Assembly: GCA_017480485.1 (NCBI GenBank)
Contig: JAFVAN010000039.1
Coordinates: 24,764 to 88,763, forward strand
Reading direction: 5' to 3'
Origin: Ruminococcus sp.
GTDB lineage: Bacteria; Bacillota_A; Clostridia; Oscillospirales; Ruminococcaceae
DNA: 64,000 bases
Shown one piece after another: positions 24,641 through 33,159 of the stretch. A model generated the notes under the pieces. The model was given only the letters and a program-made list of their open reading frames with translations. It was not told the DNA's origin and searched no databases. How positions within the stretch are numbered: position 1 is the stretch's first letter; each line of letters opens with the position of its first letter. The translations under genes and the position numbers were made by a program.

Positions 24641-25615
24641 ATGGCGGTCAAGGACAGCGTTGCGGCGCTGCTTGAGGAGCGGCGCGGGAGTTTCGTCTCC
24701 GGCGAGGAGCTGGCGGAGCGGATAGGCTGCACCAGAGGCGCCGTCTGGAAGGCCGTGAGAGCCCTGCAAAAAGATGGCTGGTCGGTAACTGCCGTGACAA
24801 ACAGAGGCTACTGCCTTGAGGCAGCGGCGGACGTGCTAAGCGAGGCGGGAGTAAGGCGGTATCTCTGCGACAACGCAGAAGCGGTCTTCCCGCAGGTCTT
24901 CAAATGCGTAGACTCCACCAACATCCGCCTGCGGGAGCTGGCCGAGAACGGCGCCCCCGAGGGAACAGCGGTGATAGCGGGAGAGCAGACGAAGGGCCGC
25001 GGCAGGCTTGGGCGGAGCTTCTACTCTCCTTCTGACACGGGGCTGTATATGAGCCTGCTGCTGCGCACCGAGATACCTGCACAGGATGCAGTGCTTATAA
25101 CAACTGCTGCCGCCGTGGCGGCGGCAGAGGCCATCGAAAGGGTCTCGGGCAAGAAATGCGGGATAAAATGGGTGAACGATGTTTACATCGGGAATCGAAA
25201 GGTCTGCGGGATACTCACCGAGGCCTCCATGTCCCTTGAAAGCGGCGGCCTCGAATATGCGGTGCTTGGCATCGGCATCAACGCCTACGAGCCCGAGGGC
25301 GGCTTCCCCGAGGAGATACGGGATGTTGCAGGAGCGGTATTCGAGTCTCGCTGCGCCGATGCAAGGTGTCGTCTTGCGGGCGAGGTACTGGGACGGTTCA
25401 TGAACTATTACAGATCTTTAGAATCGCGGCTCTTCCTTGATGGTTATCGCAGCCGCCTGATGTGGCGGGGCGAGCGGATAAGCGTCATCAGCGGCAAGGA
25501 GAGCTATCCCTGTGTGCTGGAGGACGTTGACGACAGCTGCCGCCTGCTGGTGCGCACCGACAGCGATGAGCGCAAGACCATACTCAGCGGCGAGATAAGC
25601 ATAAGAAAAGAATAA
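24641..25615 (+). CDS. birA: Bifunctional biotin-protein ligase / repressor
   Basis: BirA charges biotin as biotinyl-AMP, transfers it to carboxylase subunits and, in the two-domain form, represses biotin genes. The 324-residue protein has an N-terminal winged helix (about residues 5-60, GEELAERIGCTRGAVWKAV), the catalytic GRGRLGRSF loop near residue 119, the KWVNDVYIGNRKVCGILTE segment near residue 177 with its conserved lysines, and the small C-terminal SH3-like domain. It starts one base after the preceding stop, suggesting coupled translation. Confidence 0.95.
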   Translation: MAVKDSVAALLEERRGSFVSGEELAERIGCTRGAVWKAVRALQKDGWSVTAVTNRGYCLEAAADVLSEAGVRRYLCDNAEAVFPQVFKCVDSTNIRLRELAENGAPEGTAVIAGEQTKGRGRLGRSFYSPSDTGLYMSLLLRTEIPAQDAVLITTAAAVAAAEAIERVSGKKCGIKWVNDVYIGNRKVCGILTEASMSLESGGLEYAVLGIGINAYEPEGGFPEEIRDVAGAVFESRCADARCRLAGEVLGRFMNYYRSLESRLFLDGYRSRLMWRGERISVISGKESYPCVLEDVDDSCRLLVRTDSDERKTILSGEISIRKE

Positions 25616-25625
25616 CAGATCACTT

Positions 25626-25670
25626 ATACGGGCGAGAGACATGCTTCGGCGCTTGCCCGTATTTGTTTTT
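25626..25670 (+). terminator. Terminator after birA
   Basis: ATACGGGCGAG (25626-25636) pairs with CTTGCCCGTAT (25652-25662) and is followed by TTGTTTTTT. Confidence 0.85.
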
Positions 25671-25686
25671 TGTATATATTTAATAA

Positions 25687-25715
25687 TTGACAATATTTAT
25701 TCTATGATATATAAT
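25687..25715 (+). promoter_or_regulatory. Sigma-A promoter of the first ECF-fusion locus
   Basis: TTGACA and TATAAT are 17 bases apart, a perfect match. The leader of about 150 bases contains the small overlapping reading frame described next. Confidence 0.85.
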
Positions 25716-25765
25716 TATATAGCTGTGCAAAATGGAGTTTATAAGCTTTTGGGGGAGGTAAAAAA

Positions 25766-25879
25766 TTGTGCATTTATACAAATCTCAAAAACTACCCAAC
25801 CATACAGGCTGCCGAACTGACATATATATGCAGGGCCCAAGCGGCAGCAAAAAATAAACAGGAAGGAAGAATAGCATGA
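25766..25879 (+). CDS. Possible 37-codon leader ORF overlapping the ECF gene
   Basis: A TTG start 7 bases after GGGGGAGG opens a 37-codon frame whose TGA overlaps the ATG of the sigma-fusion gene (ATGA). A GTG two bases later opens a different 29-codon frame with equally good spacing, so which is used, if either, is unclear. The peptide matches nothing I know. It is listed because the other two ECF-fusion genes also have small overlapping ORFs in front. Confidence 0.4.
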   Translation: MCIYTNLKNYPTIQAAELTYICRAQAAAKNKQEGRIA

Positions 25880-27708
25880 ACGAAAACGAATGGCGGCAGC
25901 TCACGGAGCAGGCTGCGGGCGGCGACAAAGCAGCCTTCGGCAGGCTCTACGAGCTCAGCGGGCGAAAGGTATACTTCACCTGCCTGAAGCTTCTCGGGAA
26001 TGAGCAGGACGCCCGCGACGTGATGCAGGAGAGCTATCTTATAGCCCTTACGAATCTGACCACACTCAAAGAGTATGCAAGGTTTGAGAGCTGGGTCTGT
26101 GGGATAGCGGTAAACAAGTGCAGGCAGCGCTTTCAAAAGGGCGCCGACGCCTCTCTTGACGAGCAGCTGGAGCAAGGTCTCGACATTCCCGACAGCGGCC
26201 TCATCCCAGAGGACTACGTCACCGACGGAGCAAAGCGGAAGATAATAATGGACATCATCGACCGCGAGCTGACCCCCGAGCAGCGTCAGACCGTGATACT
26301 GTTCTACTACAACGGCTACACAGTCGCGGATATCGCGCGCATCATGGAGTGCCCGGATGGGACGGTAAAATACAGGCTCTCCGCCGCCAGAGCCAAGATA
26401 AAGGAGGCGGTGCTCATCTACGAGGAAAAGAACGACGACAGACTGCACGCCATCGTGCCTCTGCCAGCACTTACAAGGATCTTTCGGCAGGAGGCGGGTC
26501 AGACCGCTCTGCCGCCTATAAGCCTTGATCTTGCCGCCGCTGCGGGTCCTGCAAATAACGCAGCATTAAAAACAGGAGGAAGCAAAATGACAAAAGCACT
26601 TATCGCAAAGATCGCCGCAGGAGCCGTGGCAGTGATCGCAGCAGTGGTAATAGTTATCGTCGCTGTTAACGCCGGCTCTGACAAGGACGACGGAAATAGC
26701 AAAAAGACAAAGAAGGACAAGTCAAGCTCAGAGGCCTCTTCGGTTATCGAGGATGACAGCAAGGAAGAGGATAGCAAGCAGGACTCCCCTGCCGCACCCG
26801 CAGAGACCGAAAAGCCCGCCGACCAGCCTGAGGACTCGGCAGCCGAGCCCGCCCCCGAGGCCAAGCTGCCGGAATACCGGATGGCAGAGATCTGGTACAA
26901 CAACGAGCTGGGCTATCAGGGCCAGCGCACCGCAGCCTATATCATCGAGTTTCTTGAGCCCGGGGTCCATTATGGTGTGCAGTATCACGATGACCACCTG
27001 CTTAACCTGAAAAGCACGGGTGAACCCGTAGAGGGCTACGGAGTGATCGCCAAGGTCTACAGCAGCGGGATGTTCGCGGTGCCTCTGGACAGCGACTACG
27101 CGAAGGAAATGAAATACTACGACTTCGACTGGACGAAGGAAAGAAACGCCATGATCGTGACCCTGCACTCAAAAACCGATGAGCTGCCCCCCTCTGAGGA
27201 CCTGCTTCTGAGGGCAAATATGGAGGTATACGACGCAGACGGCAACAAGACAGTGCTGGAGGACCAGGAGTTCACGGTGAACGCCACCGCCGACGAGATA
27301 ACAAACCCCAAGAGCGGCCTCGCCCACGGAAACGCGATCTTCAAGCTCGGCGACCACTGGTTCATGCGGGACATCAAGTCGGTGAGCGACTGGCTCTATA
27401 TTGAAAAGCTGGATTCCGATTCCAACGACTTTGAGGACAGCGACGACTACACCTACCTTTTCGACTATTTTAAGCCCTTTGTATATGACGAGGCGACGCA
27501 GGAATACCTTCCCGCAGAGGAGGCCACGGGGCGGGAGATCGCCGTGGCCATGAAAAAGACCGTCATCGACGATATGCCCGCTGTGCGAGTGATAATGTAT
27601 TTCAAGGACGACGAGACCGACGACGAGAACGCCAGAAAGCTCTTCCTTGGCGTAGTTGACGGAGACGATGTACTGATTCTGCAAAGGCCCATCGAAGGTC
27701 TTAACTGA
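25876..27708 (+). CDS. ECF sigma factor fused to membrane anchor and extracytoplasmic domain
   Basis: The 610-residue frame starts with an ECF sigma factor: region 2 at about residues 17-85 (with DARDVMQESYLIALTNL) and region 4 at about 131-178 (LTPEQRQTVILFYYNGYTVADIARIM and a DNA-recognition helix). A linker leads to one membrane helix (about 243-264), a Ser/Glu/Pro-rich stalk and a roughly 290-residue outside domain rich in Asp and aromatic residues, of unknown family. At residue 238 an AGGAGG stands correctly spaced before an in-frame ATG, so the membrane part may also be made separately. It could be a tethered sigma factor that senses an external signal. Confidence 0.88.
   Translation: MNENEWRQLTEQAAGGDKAAFGRLYELSGRKVYFTCLKLLGNEQDARDVMQESYLIALTNLTTLKEYARFESWVCGIAVNKCRQRFQKGADASLDEQLEQGLDIPDSGLIPEDYVTDGAKRKIIMDIIDRELTPEQRQTVILFYYNGYTVADIARIMECPDGTVKYRLSAARAKIKEAVLIYEEKNDDRLHAIVPLPALTRIFRQEAGQTALPPISLDLAAAAGPANNAALKTGGSKMTKALIAKIAAGAVAVIAAVVIVIVAVNAGSDKDDGNSKKTKKDKSSSEASSVIEDDSKEEDSKQDSPAAPAETEKPADQPEDSAAEPAPEAKLPEYRMAEIWYNNELGYQGQRTAAYIIEFLEPGVHYGVQYHDDHLLNLKSTGEPVEGYGVIAKVYSSGMFAVPLDSDYAKEMKYYDFDWTKERNAMIVTLHSKTDELPPSEDLLLRANMEVYDADGNKTVLEDQEFTVNATADEITNPKSGLAHGNAIFKLGDHWFMRDIKSVSDWLYIEKLDSDSNDFEDSDDYTYLFDYFKPFVYDEATQEYLPAEEATGREIAVAMKKTVIDDMPAVRVIMYFKDDETDDENARKLFLGVVDGDDVLILQRPIEGLN
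26574..26589 (+). promoter_or_regulatory. Internal ribosome site and in-frame ATG
   Basis: AGGAGG (26574-26579) lies 7 bases before an ATG (26587-26589) in frame with the sigma-fusion gene. Initiation here would give a 373-residue protein starting just before the membrane helix. Confidence 0.65.
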
Positions 27709-27719
27709 GGACAAATAAC

Positions 27720-27760
27720 ACAGCCCCGCGGCTCACTTGGCCTGCGGGGCTGTTCTTTAT
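27720..27760. terminator. Bidirectional terminator
   Basis: ACAGCCCCGC (27720-27729) pairs with GCGGGGCTGT (27744-27753) and is followed by TCTTTATT. It separates the first ECF-fusion gene from the convergent ABC ATPase gene. Confidence 0.85.
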
Positions 27761-28410
27761 TATACTATCCTGCCGTCACTTATCTCTATTATCCTGCCGC
27801 AGCTCTCGGCAATGCTGCGGTCGTGGGTAACGATGATGACTGTCTTTCCCTGCTCCTTGTTCAGGCGTTTTAGCAGCGCCATTACCTCCTCGCCCGAGTG
27901 AACATCAAGGTTGCCCGTGGGCTCATCGCAGAGCAGCACATCGGGGCTGTTGATAAGCGCACGGGCTATGGCAGCCCGCTGCTGCTGGCCGCCCGAGAGC
28001 TCCGAGGGGTAGTGCTTTATCCTGTCCGCGATGTCAAGGGCCGAGTATATCTCCTCCGCACCTGCTTTTTTGTTCTTGGCAAGGCGCGAGGGCAGCAGCA
28101 CGTTCTCCTCTGCCGTGAGCTCGGGGATAAGGTCGAAGAACTGGAAAACAAAGCCGATATTTTTTAGTCTGAACTCCGCAAGCTCCTTGTCCTTCATGGC
28201 GCTTATCTCGCGGTCGTTGTAAAAGACCTTGCCTGCGGTGGGCTTGTCAAGGCCGCCAAGCAGGTTCAGAAGCGTACTTTTGCCGCTTCCCGACTTACCG
28301 ATAATGGCCACCATCTCGCCGTCACGCACCGTAAGGCTAACGCCGTCGAGGGCCTTCACCTGCCCCTCGCCCTTGCCGTAGGTGCGGCTTAGGTCAACTG
28401 TTTTTATCAT
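27760..28410 (-). CDS. ABC transporter ATPase (MacB/LolD type)
   Basis: The 216-residue ATPase has the Walker A motif GKSGSGKST (residues 38-46), a Q-loop, the signature LSGGQQQR, and Walker [13 protein letters not shown] followed by a switch His. The length and the GNLD after Walker B are typical of the MacB/LolD/FtsE group that drives FtsX-type permeases. Its ATG overlaps the TGA of the sigma-permease fusion by four bases (ATGA), and GGGAGGAAAAG is inside that gene's end. The two products almost certainly form one complex. The start is set by this site; an upstream in-frame extension has no support. Confidence 0.95.
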   Translation of the reverse strand: MIKTVDLSRTYGKGEGQVKALDGVSLTVRDGEMVAIIGKSGSGKSTLLNLLGGLDKPTAGKVFYNDREISAMKDKELAEFRLKNIGFVFQFFDLIPELTAEENVLLPSRLAKNKKAGAEEIYSALDIADRIKHYPSELSGGQQQRAAIARALINSPDVLLCDEPTGNLDVHSGEEVMALLKRLNKEQGKTVIIVTHDRSIAESCGRIIEISDGRIV

Positions 28411-31400
28411 TGTCTTTTCCTCCCTTTGCTCATTGAGGACGCGATGTTGTAGCCGAGGCCTCTGAGCGAGCTGATAGTTATTATCACAGTAACTGCGCAC
28501 ACCGCCGCAAAGATGATAAGCATAGGCACCGCGACCTTGGTGTTCCAAAGCTGTTCGTCGGTAAGATATACAAGTCTTATATGCTCATAATCCCGCTGAA
28601 ACTCATCACTGATCCGGGTTGCTTCCTCATCTGTTATCAAGCCCAGCAGCGCGTCTTTCATTTTATTGTTGCGCACCTCTTCAAGCTCGAGTATCCTTTC
28701 GTAAGCGGAATAAGTGACCTTCTGCACAAGCCTTGCCCCGCCGTAAGCGATGAGTGCCGCTGCGGCAGGTATCTTCAGACTGTCGGCAAGCAGCTTTCTA
28801 CGCAACCGACTGATCGGTGTGCCTATGGCTCGCAGGGTGCTTATCTGATATTCCTTTAGCCTTATCTTCATGCCTATGCCGCTCCAGTAAGCCGCAAAGC
28901 CCAAAAGCGACATAATAACAACGATGACTGCGGTGCCGGAAACAGTTCTTAGCCTTGCTAAAAACGCCTTGTGTTTTTCGGCTGTGTAGGATATGATCTC
29001 CATTCCCGCACCCGTGGGGATAAGGCTGCCGTCGATGTGCTCCTTGGAAAACACCTCTGTGTAGACCGCTCCGTGAAGTCCAAGGGCTTCGGCGCCTGTC
29101 TGAGTGGTCAGCAATCCATAGTCGTCCTCACAGACAGCGTATTTTATCAGCTTTCCTGCGTCGCCGGGAAGAGTGATTATCGCTCCTATCTTCGTCGGCG
29201 ATGTGTTCAAACTGTCAACGCCTATGTTGACGCTGCTCGAGACCGCTGCCGAGCCGATGATAATATCATCTCCGAGGTCAAGGGGCGGCTCAAAAGAGCG
29301 CACCACAAGTATCATCTCCTCGCCGCTTGCAAGCTTATCGGGATCTATTCTCCCTGCTGTCAGATATTTCTCAAGCTCCTCGATCGCCGCGGCGTTCACA
29401 AGCTTTGTCTTTATCGAATAGAGCTTTCTGTCCCCCTTTAAATAGCTTCCGATCTCCTTTGATGAATTGTTAAAGAGATTGAACTGGTCGTCAGAGGAGC
29501 CGTAGCTCAGCTTTCCGCGCAGGCGGTCGTTGTCCTTTACCTCAATAAAGGTGTGCTCCAGCTTGCCTGTTGCTATAGCGCCCAGCTTGTCGGCGGTGTC
29601 GTCAGTTATGCCGGGGGTCCTGTCCTGCTGATTGTAAACGAAGAAGTTTCCATAGAAATTTGACGACGATCTCAATGAATAGATGTATTCCTCAAAGCCG
29701 TCCTCCTCAAAGGATAGGTCACGGCTGACTCTCTCTATCTCATATCTGCTGTAGCCGCACATTGGCAGGAAAGGTTCTTTTCCGTTGTCGGTAAACAGCA
29801 TATAGCTCAGCACAGCTCCGAAGCAGATCAGCGAAAGCGCTATCACCTGTATCACAGTCACTATTCCGTTCGAGAAGATACGGGAAAGGTTCGAGCGCAG
29901 CGAGCCTGCCTTTCTGCGGCGGTGCGACCGCACTTTTATCTTCATAAGCAGCGCAGAAAAAACATACCCCAGCGGCAGAACGATCACCGAGAACAGCACC
30001 GACATAAGATACGGGCTGACCGTCACTTTCAGTATATCCGGCTCATTCGTAAAGCCTGAGTAGGGCTTGCCATCAAGGAAATGTACATCAAAGCTGTATA
30101 TGCCGTAATAGGCCAACATTCCCAAGGCTATACCTATACATATCCCGAGTGCAGTAAAGATAAGGCACTCGATAATGTACATCACTCTTATCTGCCGCTT
30201 TGAAACGCCTATCCTTCTGAGCAGATAGATGTGATTCTCACGCTCGGCAAAAACTGTCCTAACAACAGCTATCACCGAGAGCACGGATATCAGCATAGCA
30301 AGAAATGCAAAGTATATTATCTCCTGCCTTAAAATATCCTGCTGGTAAAGATTTGAGCTCGTGTAGCCTTCGTTTGCTACCTTTGAATACTCTGGGATCA
30401 GACAGATATCATAGAATAAGTCAACGCCGAGCTCGGCGCAAAGCTTCTCTGCTATTATGTAGCTTTCGTCGCAGCTTAGACGCAGCTTCTTATACATATA
30501 CAGAGTATACTGCGGTGTGCTGTCGCTTTCGGCAACAATTATCGACGGCTGGGCGTATGGCCATTCTGTGTGAGTGTCATCCTCGAAGCCGGTGCCGTAG
30601 AACTCAAAATCGTCCCATTGCCTGTTTTCCCATGTTATCTCGTCGATTATTCCCACAAGCGTGAAGGTGCCGATGTCAAGGCTGATCGTATCTCCGACGC
30701 GCCCGATGTAATTCATATCGCCCAAAGCCTGAGAAGCTATTGCGATCTCTCCCTCCGACTCCGGCAGGCGGCCTTCCTTCAAGCAGTAATGCGCAAGGTT
30801 TTCCGGGTCGTCAAAGGCGCCGTAGGTAAATCGGTGCTCGCCTGTCCCTGCCTTACCGTAGATCAACATCTTACCCGTAGGCGTGCCATCTACGGCAAGC
30901 TCGGCCGCAAGCCGCTCACGCTTGTCATTATCGGGCAGAAGAAGCTGGAACGCGCCCTGCTCATCATATTCAATATTAAGCTGCGTATTTTCATTGGCGC
31001 GGAGCATCAGAAAAGCACAGCACACCACCGCGCACAGCAGCACTCCGGAAAACAGCAGCGCCGCCAAGGTCCGCTTGTGGCGGGACCAGTATTTGCGGGT
31101 GATGAACAGCAGGTCCTTTGCGGTGCCTCCGCTGGCTGCACTGAGGGCCGCAGGAACGGCAATGGCTGCTGCGGCGCCGATGGCTGCGGGGGTACTTACT
31201 TTCAGGTCAAGGTTCGCGAGCATCGTGCTCAGGGGAGCGGCGCCGAAAACGGCTCCCCTGCCGATAAGCTTTTCCACCTGCACGCGGATGCGCTTGCGGG
31301 CGCGGTGCAGCTTCTGACTGATGTTGTTCTCGCTGGTGTTCATTGCCGAAGCGACCTCGCGCACTGTCATCTCATCGTAATAATACATGATCACCGCCGA

Positions 31401-31826
31401 GCGCATATCCTCGGGGAGGGAGTCGATCATCTGCTTTAGCTGGGTCTTGATCTCCTCGTTCACGGCGTAATCCTCGGGCAGGAGGATGGGCTCGTTTAGA
31501 GCAGAGGCCTCCAGCAGCTCGTCTATCTCTTCAACGCTCTCAACGCTTATACTGCGGCTCTCGTTCCGCAGGAAGTGCGTACACCTGCTGTAGGCAATGG
31601 AATAGAGCCAGCCCACAAAGGACTCTCCGCTGCGGAGCTCCGAAAGCTTTTCAAAGGCCGTGGCAAAGGTCTCGGAGGTAATGTCCTCGGCTGTGTCGCC
31701 GCTGCCCACAAGGCGCTTAACAAAAAAATAGACCTTCCCGCGAAACTCCTTATAAAGCTCCTCAAAGGCCGCTCTGTCGCCCTGCTTCGCTTGCTCCGCC
31801 AGCTGCGCTGTCTGCTCTCTTTCCAT
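28407..31826 (-). CDS. ECF sigma factor fused to FtsX-family ABC permease
   Basis: The single 1139-residue frame begins with an ECF sigma factor: region 2 at about residues 20-90 (GDTAEDITSETFATAFEKL) and region 4 at about 135-183 (LPEDMRSAVIMYYYDEMTVREVA, then a helix-turn-helix). An Ala-rich linker follows. From about residue 237 the sequence is an ABC permease: TM 254-275, a large extracytoplasmic domain, an FtsX block (about 500-632), another helix near 653-677, a second outside domain and a last FtsX block (about 985-1120). No stop or frameshift intervenes. AGGAGGTGAAG supports the start. With the coupled ATPase it would be a transporter carrying its own sigma factor. Confidence 0.92.
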   Translation of the reverse strand: MEREQTAQLAEQAKQGDRAAFEELYKEFRGKVYFFVKRLVGSGDTAEDITSETFATAFEKLSELRSGESFVGWLYSIAYSRCTHFLRNESRSISVESVEEIDELLEASALNEPILLPEDYAVNEEIKTQLKQMIDSLPEDMRSAVIMYYYDEMTVREVASAMNTSENNISQKLHRARKRIRVQVEKLIGRGAVFGAAPLSTMLANLDLKVSTPAAIGAAAAIAVPAALSAASGGTAKDLLFITRKYWSRHKRTLAALLFSGVLLCAVVCCAFLMLRANENTQLNIEYDEQGAFQLLLPDNDKRERLAAELAVDGTPTGKMLIYGKAGTGEHRFTYGAFDDPENLAHYCLKEGRLPESEGEIAIASQALGDMNYIGRVGDTISLDIGTFTLVGIIDEITWENRQWDDFEFYGTGFEDDTHTEWPYAQPSIIVAESDSTPQYTLYMYKKLRLSCDESYIIAEKLCAELGVDLFYDICLIPEYSKVANEGYTSSNLYQQDILRQEIIYFAFLAMLISVLSVIAVVRTVFAERENHIYLLRRIGVSKRQIRVMYIIECLIFTALGICIGIALGMLAYYGIYSFDVHFLDGKPYSGFTNEPDILKVTVSPYLMSVLFSVIVLPLGYVFSALLMKIKVRSHRRRKAGSLRSNLSRIFSNGIVTVIQVIALSLICFGAVLSYMLFTDNGKEPFLPMCGYSRYEIERVSRDLSFEEDGFEEYIYSLRSSSNFYGNFFVYNQQDRTPGITDDTADKLGAIATGKLEHTFIEVKDNDRLRGKLSYGSSDDQFNLFNNSSKEIGSYLKGDRKLYSIKTKLVNAAAIEELEKYLTAGRIDPDKLASGEEMILVVRSFEPPLDLGDDIIIGSAAVSSSVNIGVDSLNTSPTKIGAIITLPGDAGKLIKYAVCEDDYGLLTTQTGAEALGLHGAVYTEVFSKEHIDGSLIPTGAGMEIISYTAEKHKAFLARLRTVSGTAVIVVIMSLLGFAAYWSGIGMKIRLKEYQISTLRAIGTPISRLRRKLLADSLKIPAAAALIAYGGARLVQKVTYSAYERILELEEVRNNKMKDALLGLITDEEATRISDEFQRDYEHIRLVYLTDEQLWNTKVAVPMLIIFAAVCAVTVIITISSLRGLGYNIASSMSKGRKRQ

Positions 31827-31956
31827 CGTCCTTCACCTCCTGCTCCTTATTAAATATCCTTATGTAGATACGACTGTCCTGCTCCTCCGTCAAGGGCTCA
31901 TCCTCGCCCAGCAGCCGCAGGATAGCGGCTATCAATTCGTCTATTGTCACAGTCAT
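31762..31956 (-). CDS. Small protein overlapping the sigma-permease gene
   Basis: The 64-residue frame starts at MTVTIDELI with GGGGTGA upstream and overlaps the sigma-permease start by 65 bases in another frame. Its first 40 residues resemble the small protein at 38508, upstream of another ECF fusion: both have V-[ST]-I-D-x-L-I followed by an acidic helix and LTE. It may be an accessory or inhibitory peptide of the sigma domain, or it may serve to couple translation. The last third, inside the overlap, is Ala/Gly-rich and probably less constrained. Confidence 0.6.
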   Translation of the reverse strand: MTVTIDELIAAILRLLGEDEPLTEEQDSRIYIRIFNKEQEVKDDGKRADSAAGGASEAGRQSGL

Positions 31957-32100
31957 TATATCACCCCGCTAAGATGCTTTCAATTACATAGAGCCGCTTG
32001 GGGGTAAAATGTGACAGTTATCTCGGGATTTTCGGCAGTCTGCACAAAAGATAGTGGCTTATTTTATACATCATAACAGAGTGAAAAGATTGATAAAAGA

Positions 32101-32129
32101 CAAAAAAACGACCGATCCCTCGGTCGTTT
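32101..32129 (-). terminator. Terminator after cysK
   Basis: ACGACCGA and TCGGTCGT (32108-32115, 32120-32127) form an 8-bp stem; on the minus strand it is followed by seven T. It lies about 30 bases past the cysK stop. Confidence 0.85.
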
Positions 32130-32156
32130 GTGTGAACTGATAAGCGCCCTCAGCCA

Positions 32157-33083
32157 TTACTCGAACAGCGGAGTGGAGAAATATCTTTCGGCGGTGTCGG
32201 GGAGGACTGTTACCACGGTCTTGCCCTTGCCAAGCTTGCGGGCCAGAGCCATTGCCGCCGCAACATTTGTGCCGCTGGATATGCCGCACATAATGCCCTC
32301 CAGCCGCGCAAGGTCCTTAGAGGCCGTTATAGCCTCGCTATCGGTGACGATCTGTATATGGTCGTAAATGTCACGGTTCAGGTTCTTTGGTATAAAGCCG
32401 TCGCCGATACCCATCTGCAAATGAGTGCCTATCATGCCCCCCGCCAGTACAGCGGCGTTCTCGGGCTCGACAGCCCAGATCTCGATATCGGGGTACTTGG
32501 CTTTAAGTGTCTCGCCGATGCCGCTTATGGTGCCGCCTGTGCCAAAGCCGGAACAGAAGCCGTGGATCTCCTTTCCGGCCTGCTCTATTATCTCAAGGCC
32601 CGTGTGCTGCTTGTGTACAAGGGGGTTGGCCTCGTTCTCAAACTGCTGGGGGATGTAAACATTTGGGTCTTCGCTCTTCATTCTCTCAGCTGTGCGCAGG
32701 CACTCGTCCATGCACTCGCCGATGTTGCCGTCGTCATGGATAAGCTTGACCTCGGCGCCATAGTGTTCAACGAGCATCTTCCTCTCGTGGCTTACGGAAT
32801 CGGGCATGATAATGACAGTCTTGTAGCCCCTGACTGCGCCGATGAGCGCAAGGCCGATGCCTTGGTTGCCGCTGGTAGGCTCAACGATAACGGTATCCTT
32901 GTTGATGAGCCCGTCGCGCTCTGCGGCCTCGATCATGTTCAGGGCGGTTCTTGTTTTTATGGAGCCGCCAACGTTAAGGCCCTCGAACTTCACAAGTATC
33001 TCCGCGCTTTCAGGATCGGTCATCCTGTTCAGGCGGATAAGTGGCGTGTGGCCGACAGCATCAAGAATGTTATTGCATATCAT
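32157..33083 (-). CDS. cysK: Cysteine synthase family protein
   Basis: The 308-residue PLP enzyme has the opening VGHTPLIRLNRM, the cofactor lysine in NVGGSIKTRTAL near residue 43, EPTSGNQGIGLA near residue 67, and the phosphate loop GTGGTISGIGE near residue 175. These are marks of O-acetylserine sulfhydrylases. Two details differ from the commonest form: KTR where KDR is usual and SGNQG where SGNTG is usual, so a related beta-replacement substrate is possible. GAGGAAC precedes the ATG. A good promoter and two 23-bp tandem repeats lie upstream. Confidence 0.88.
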   Translation of the reverse strand: MICNNILDAVGHTPLIRLNRMTDPESAEILVKFEGLNVGGSIKTRTALNMIEAAERDGLINKDTVIVEPTSGNQGIGLALIGAVRGYKTVIIMPDSVSHERKMLVEHYGAEVKLIHDDGNIGECMDECLRTAERMKSEDPNVYIPQQFENEANPLVHKQHTGLEIIEQAGKEIHGFCSGFGTGGTISGIGETLKAKYPDIEIWAVEPENAAVLAGGMIGTHLQMGIGDGFIPKNLNRDIYDHIQIVTDSEAITASKDLARLEGIMCGISSGTNVAAAMALARKLGKGKTVVTVLPDTAERYFSTPLFE

Positions 33084-33123
33084 TTTGGTTCCTCGCTTTA
33101 GCTATAGATTACATATATCAAAT

Positions 33124-33152
33124 ATTATAGCACAAGAAATACCTGTAATCAA
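33124..33152 (-). promoter_or_regulatory. Sigma-A promoter of cysK
   Basis: On the minus strand TTGATT and TATAAT are 17 bases apart, about 41 bases before the cysK ATG. Confidence 0.8.
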
Positions 33153-33159
33153 GGGGGTA

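Noticed and set aside
28407..31826. The sigma-permease frame as a sequencing or assembly artefact
   Set aside because: The frame stays open with coding character through the linker, the permease N-terminus is complete and the ATPase is coupled downstream; two similar fusions nearby make an error less likely, though confirmation is still advised.
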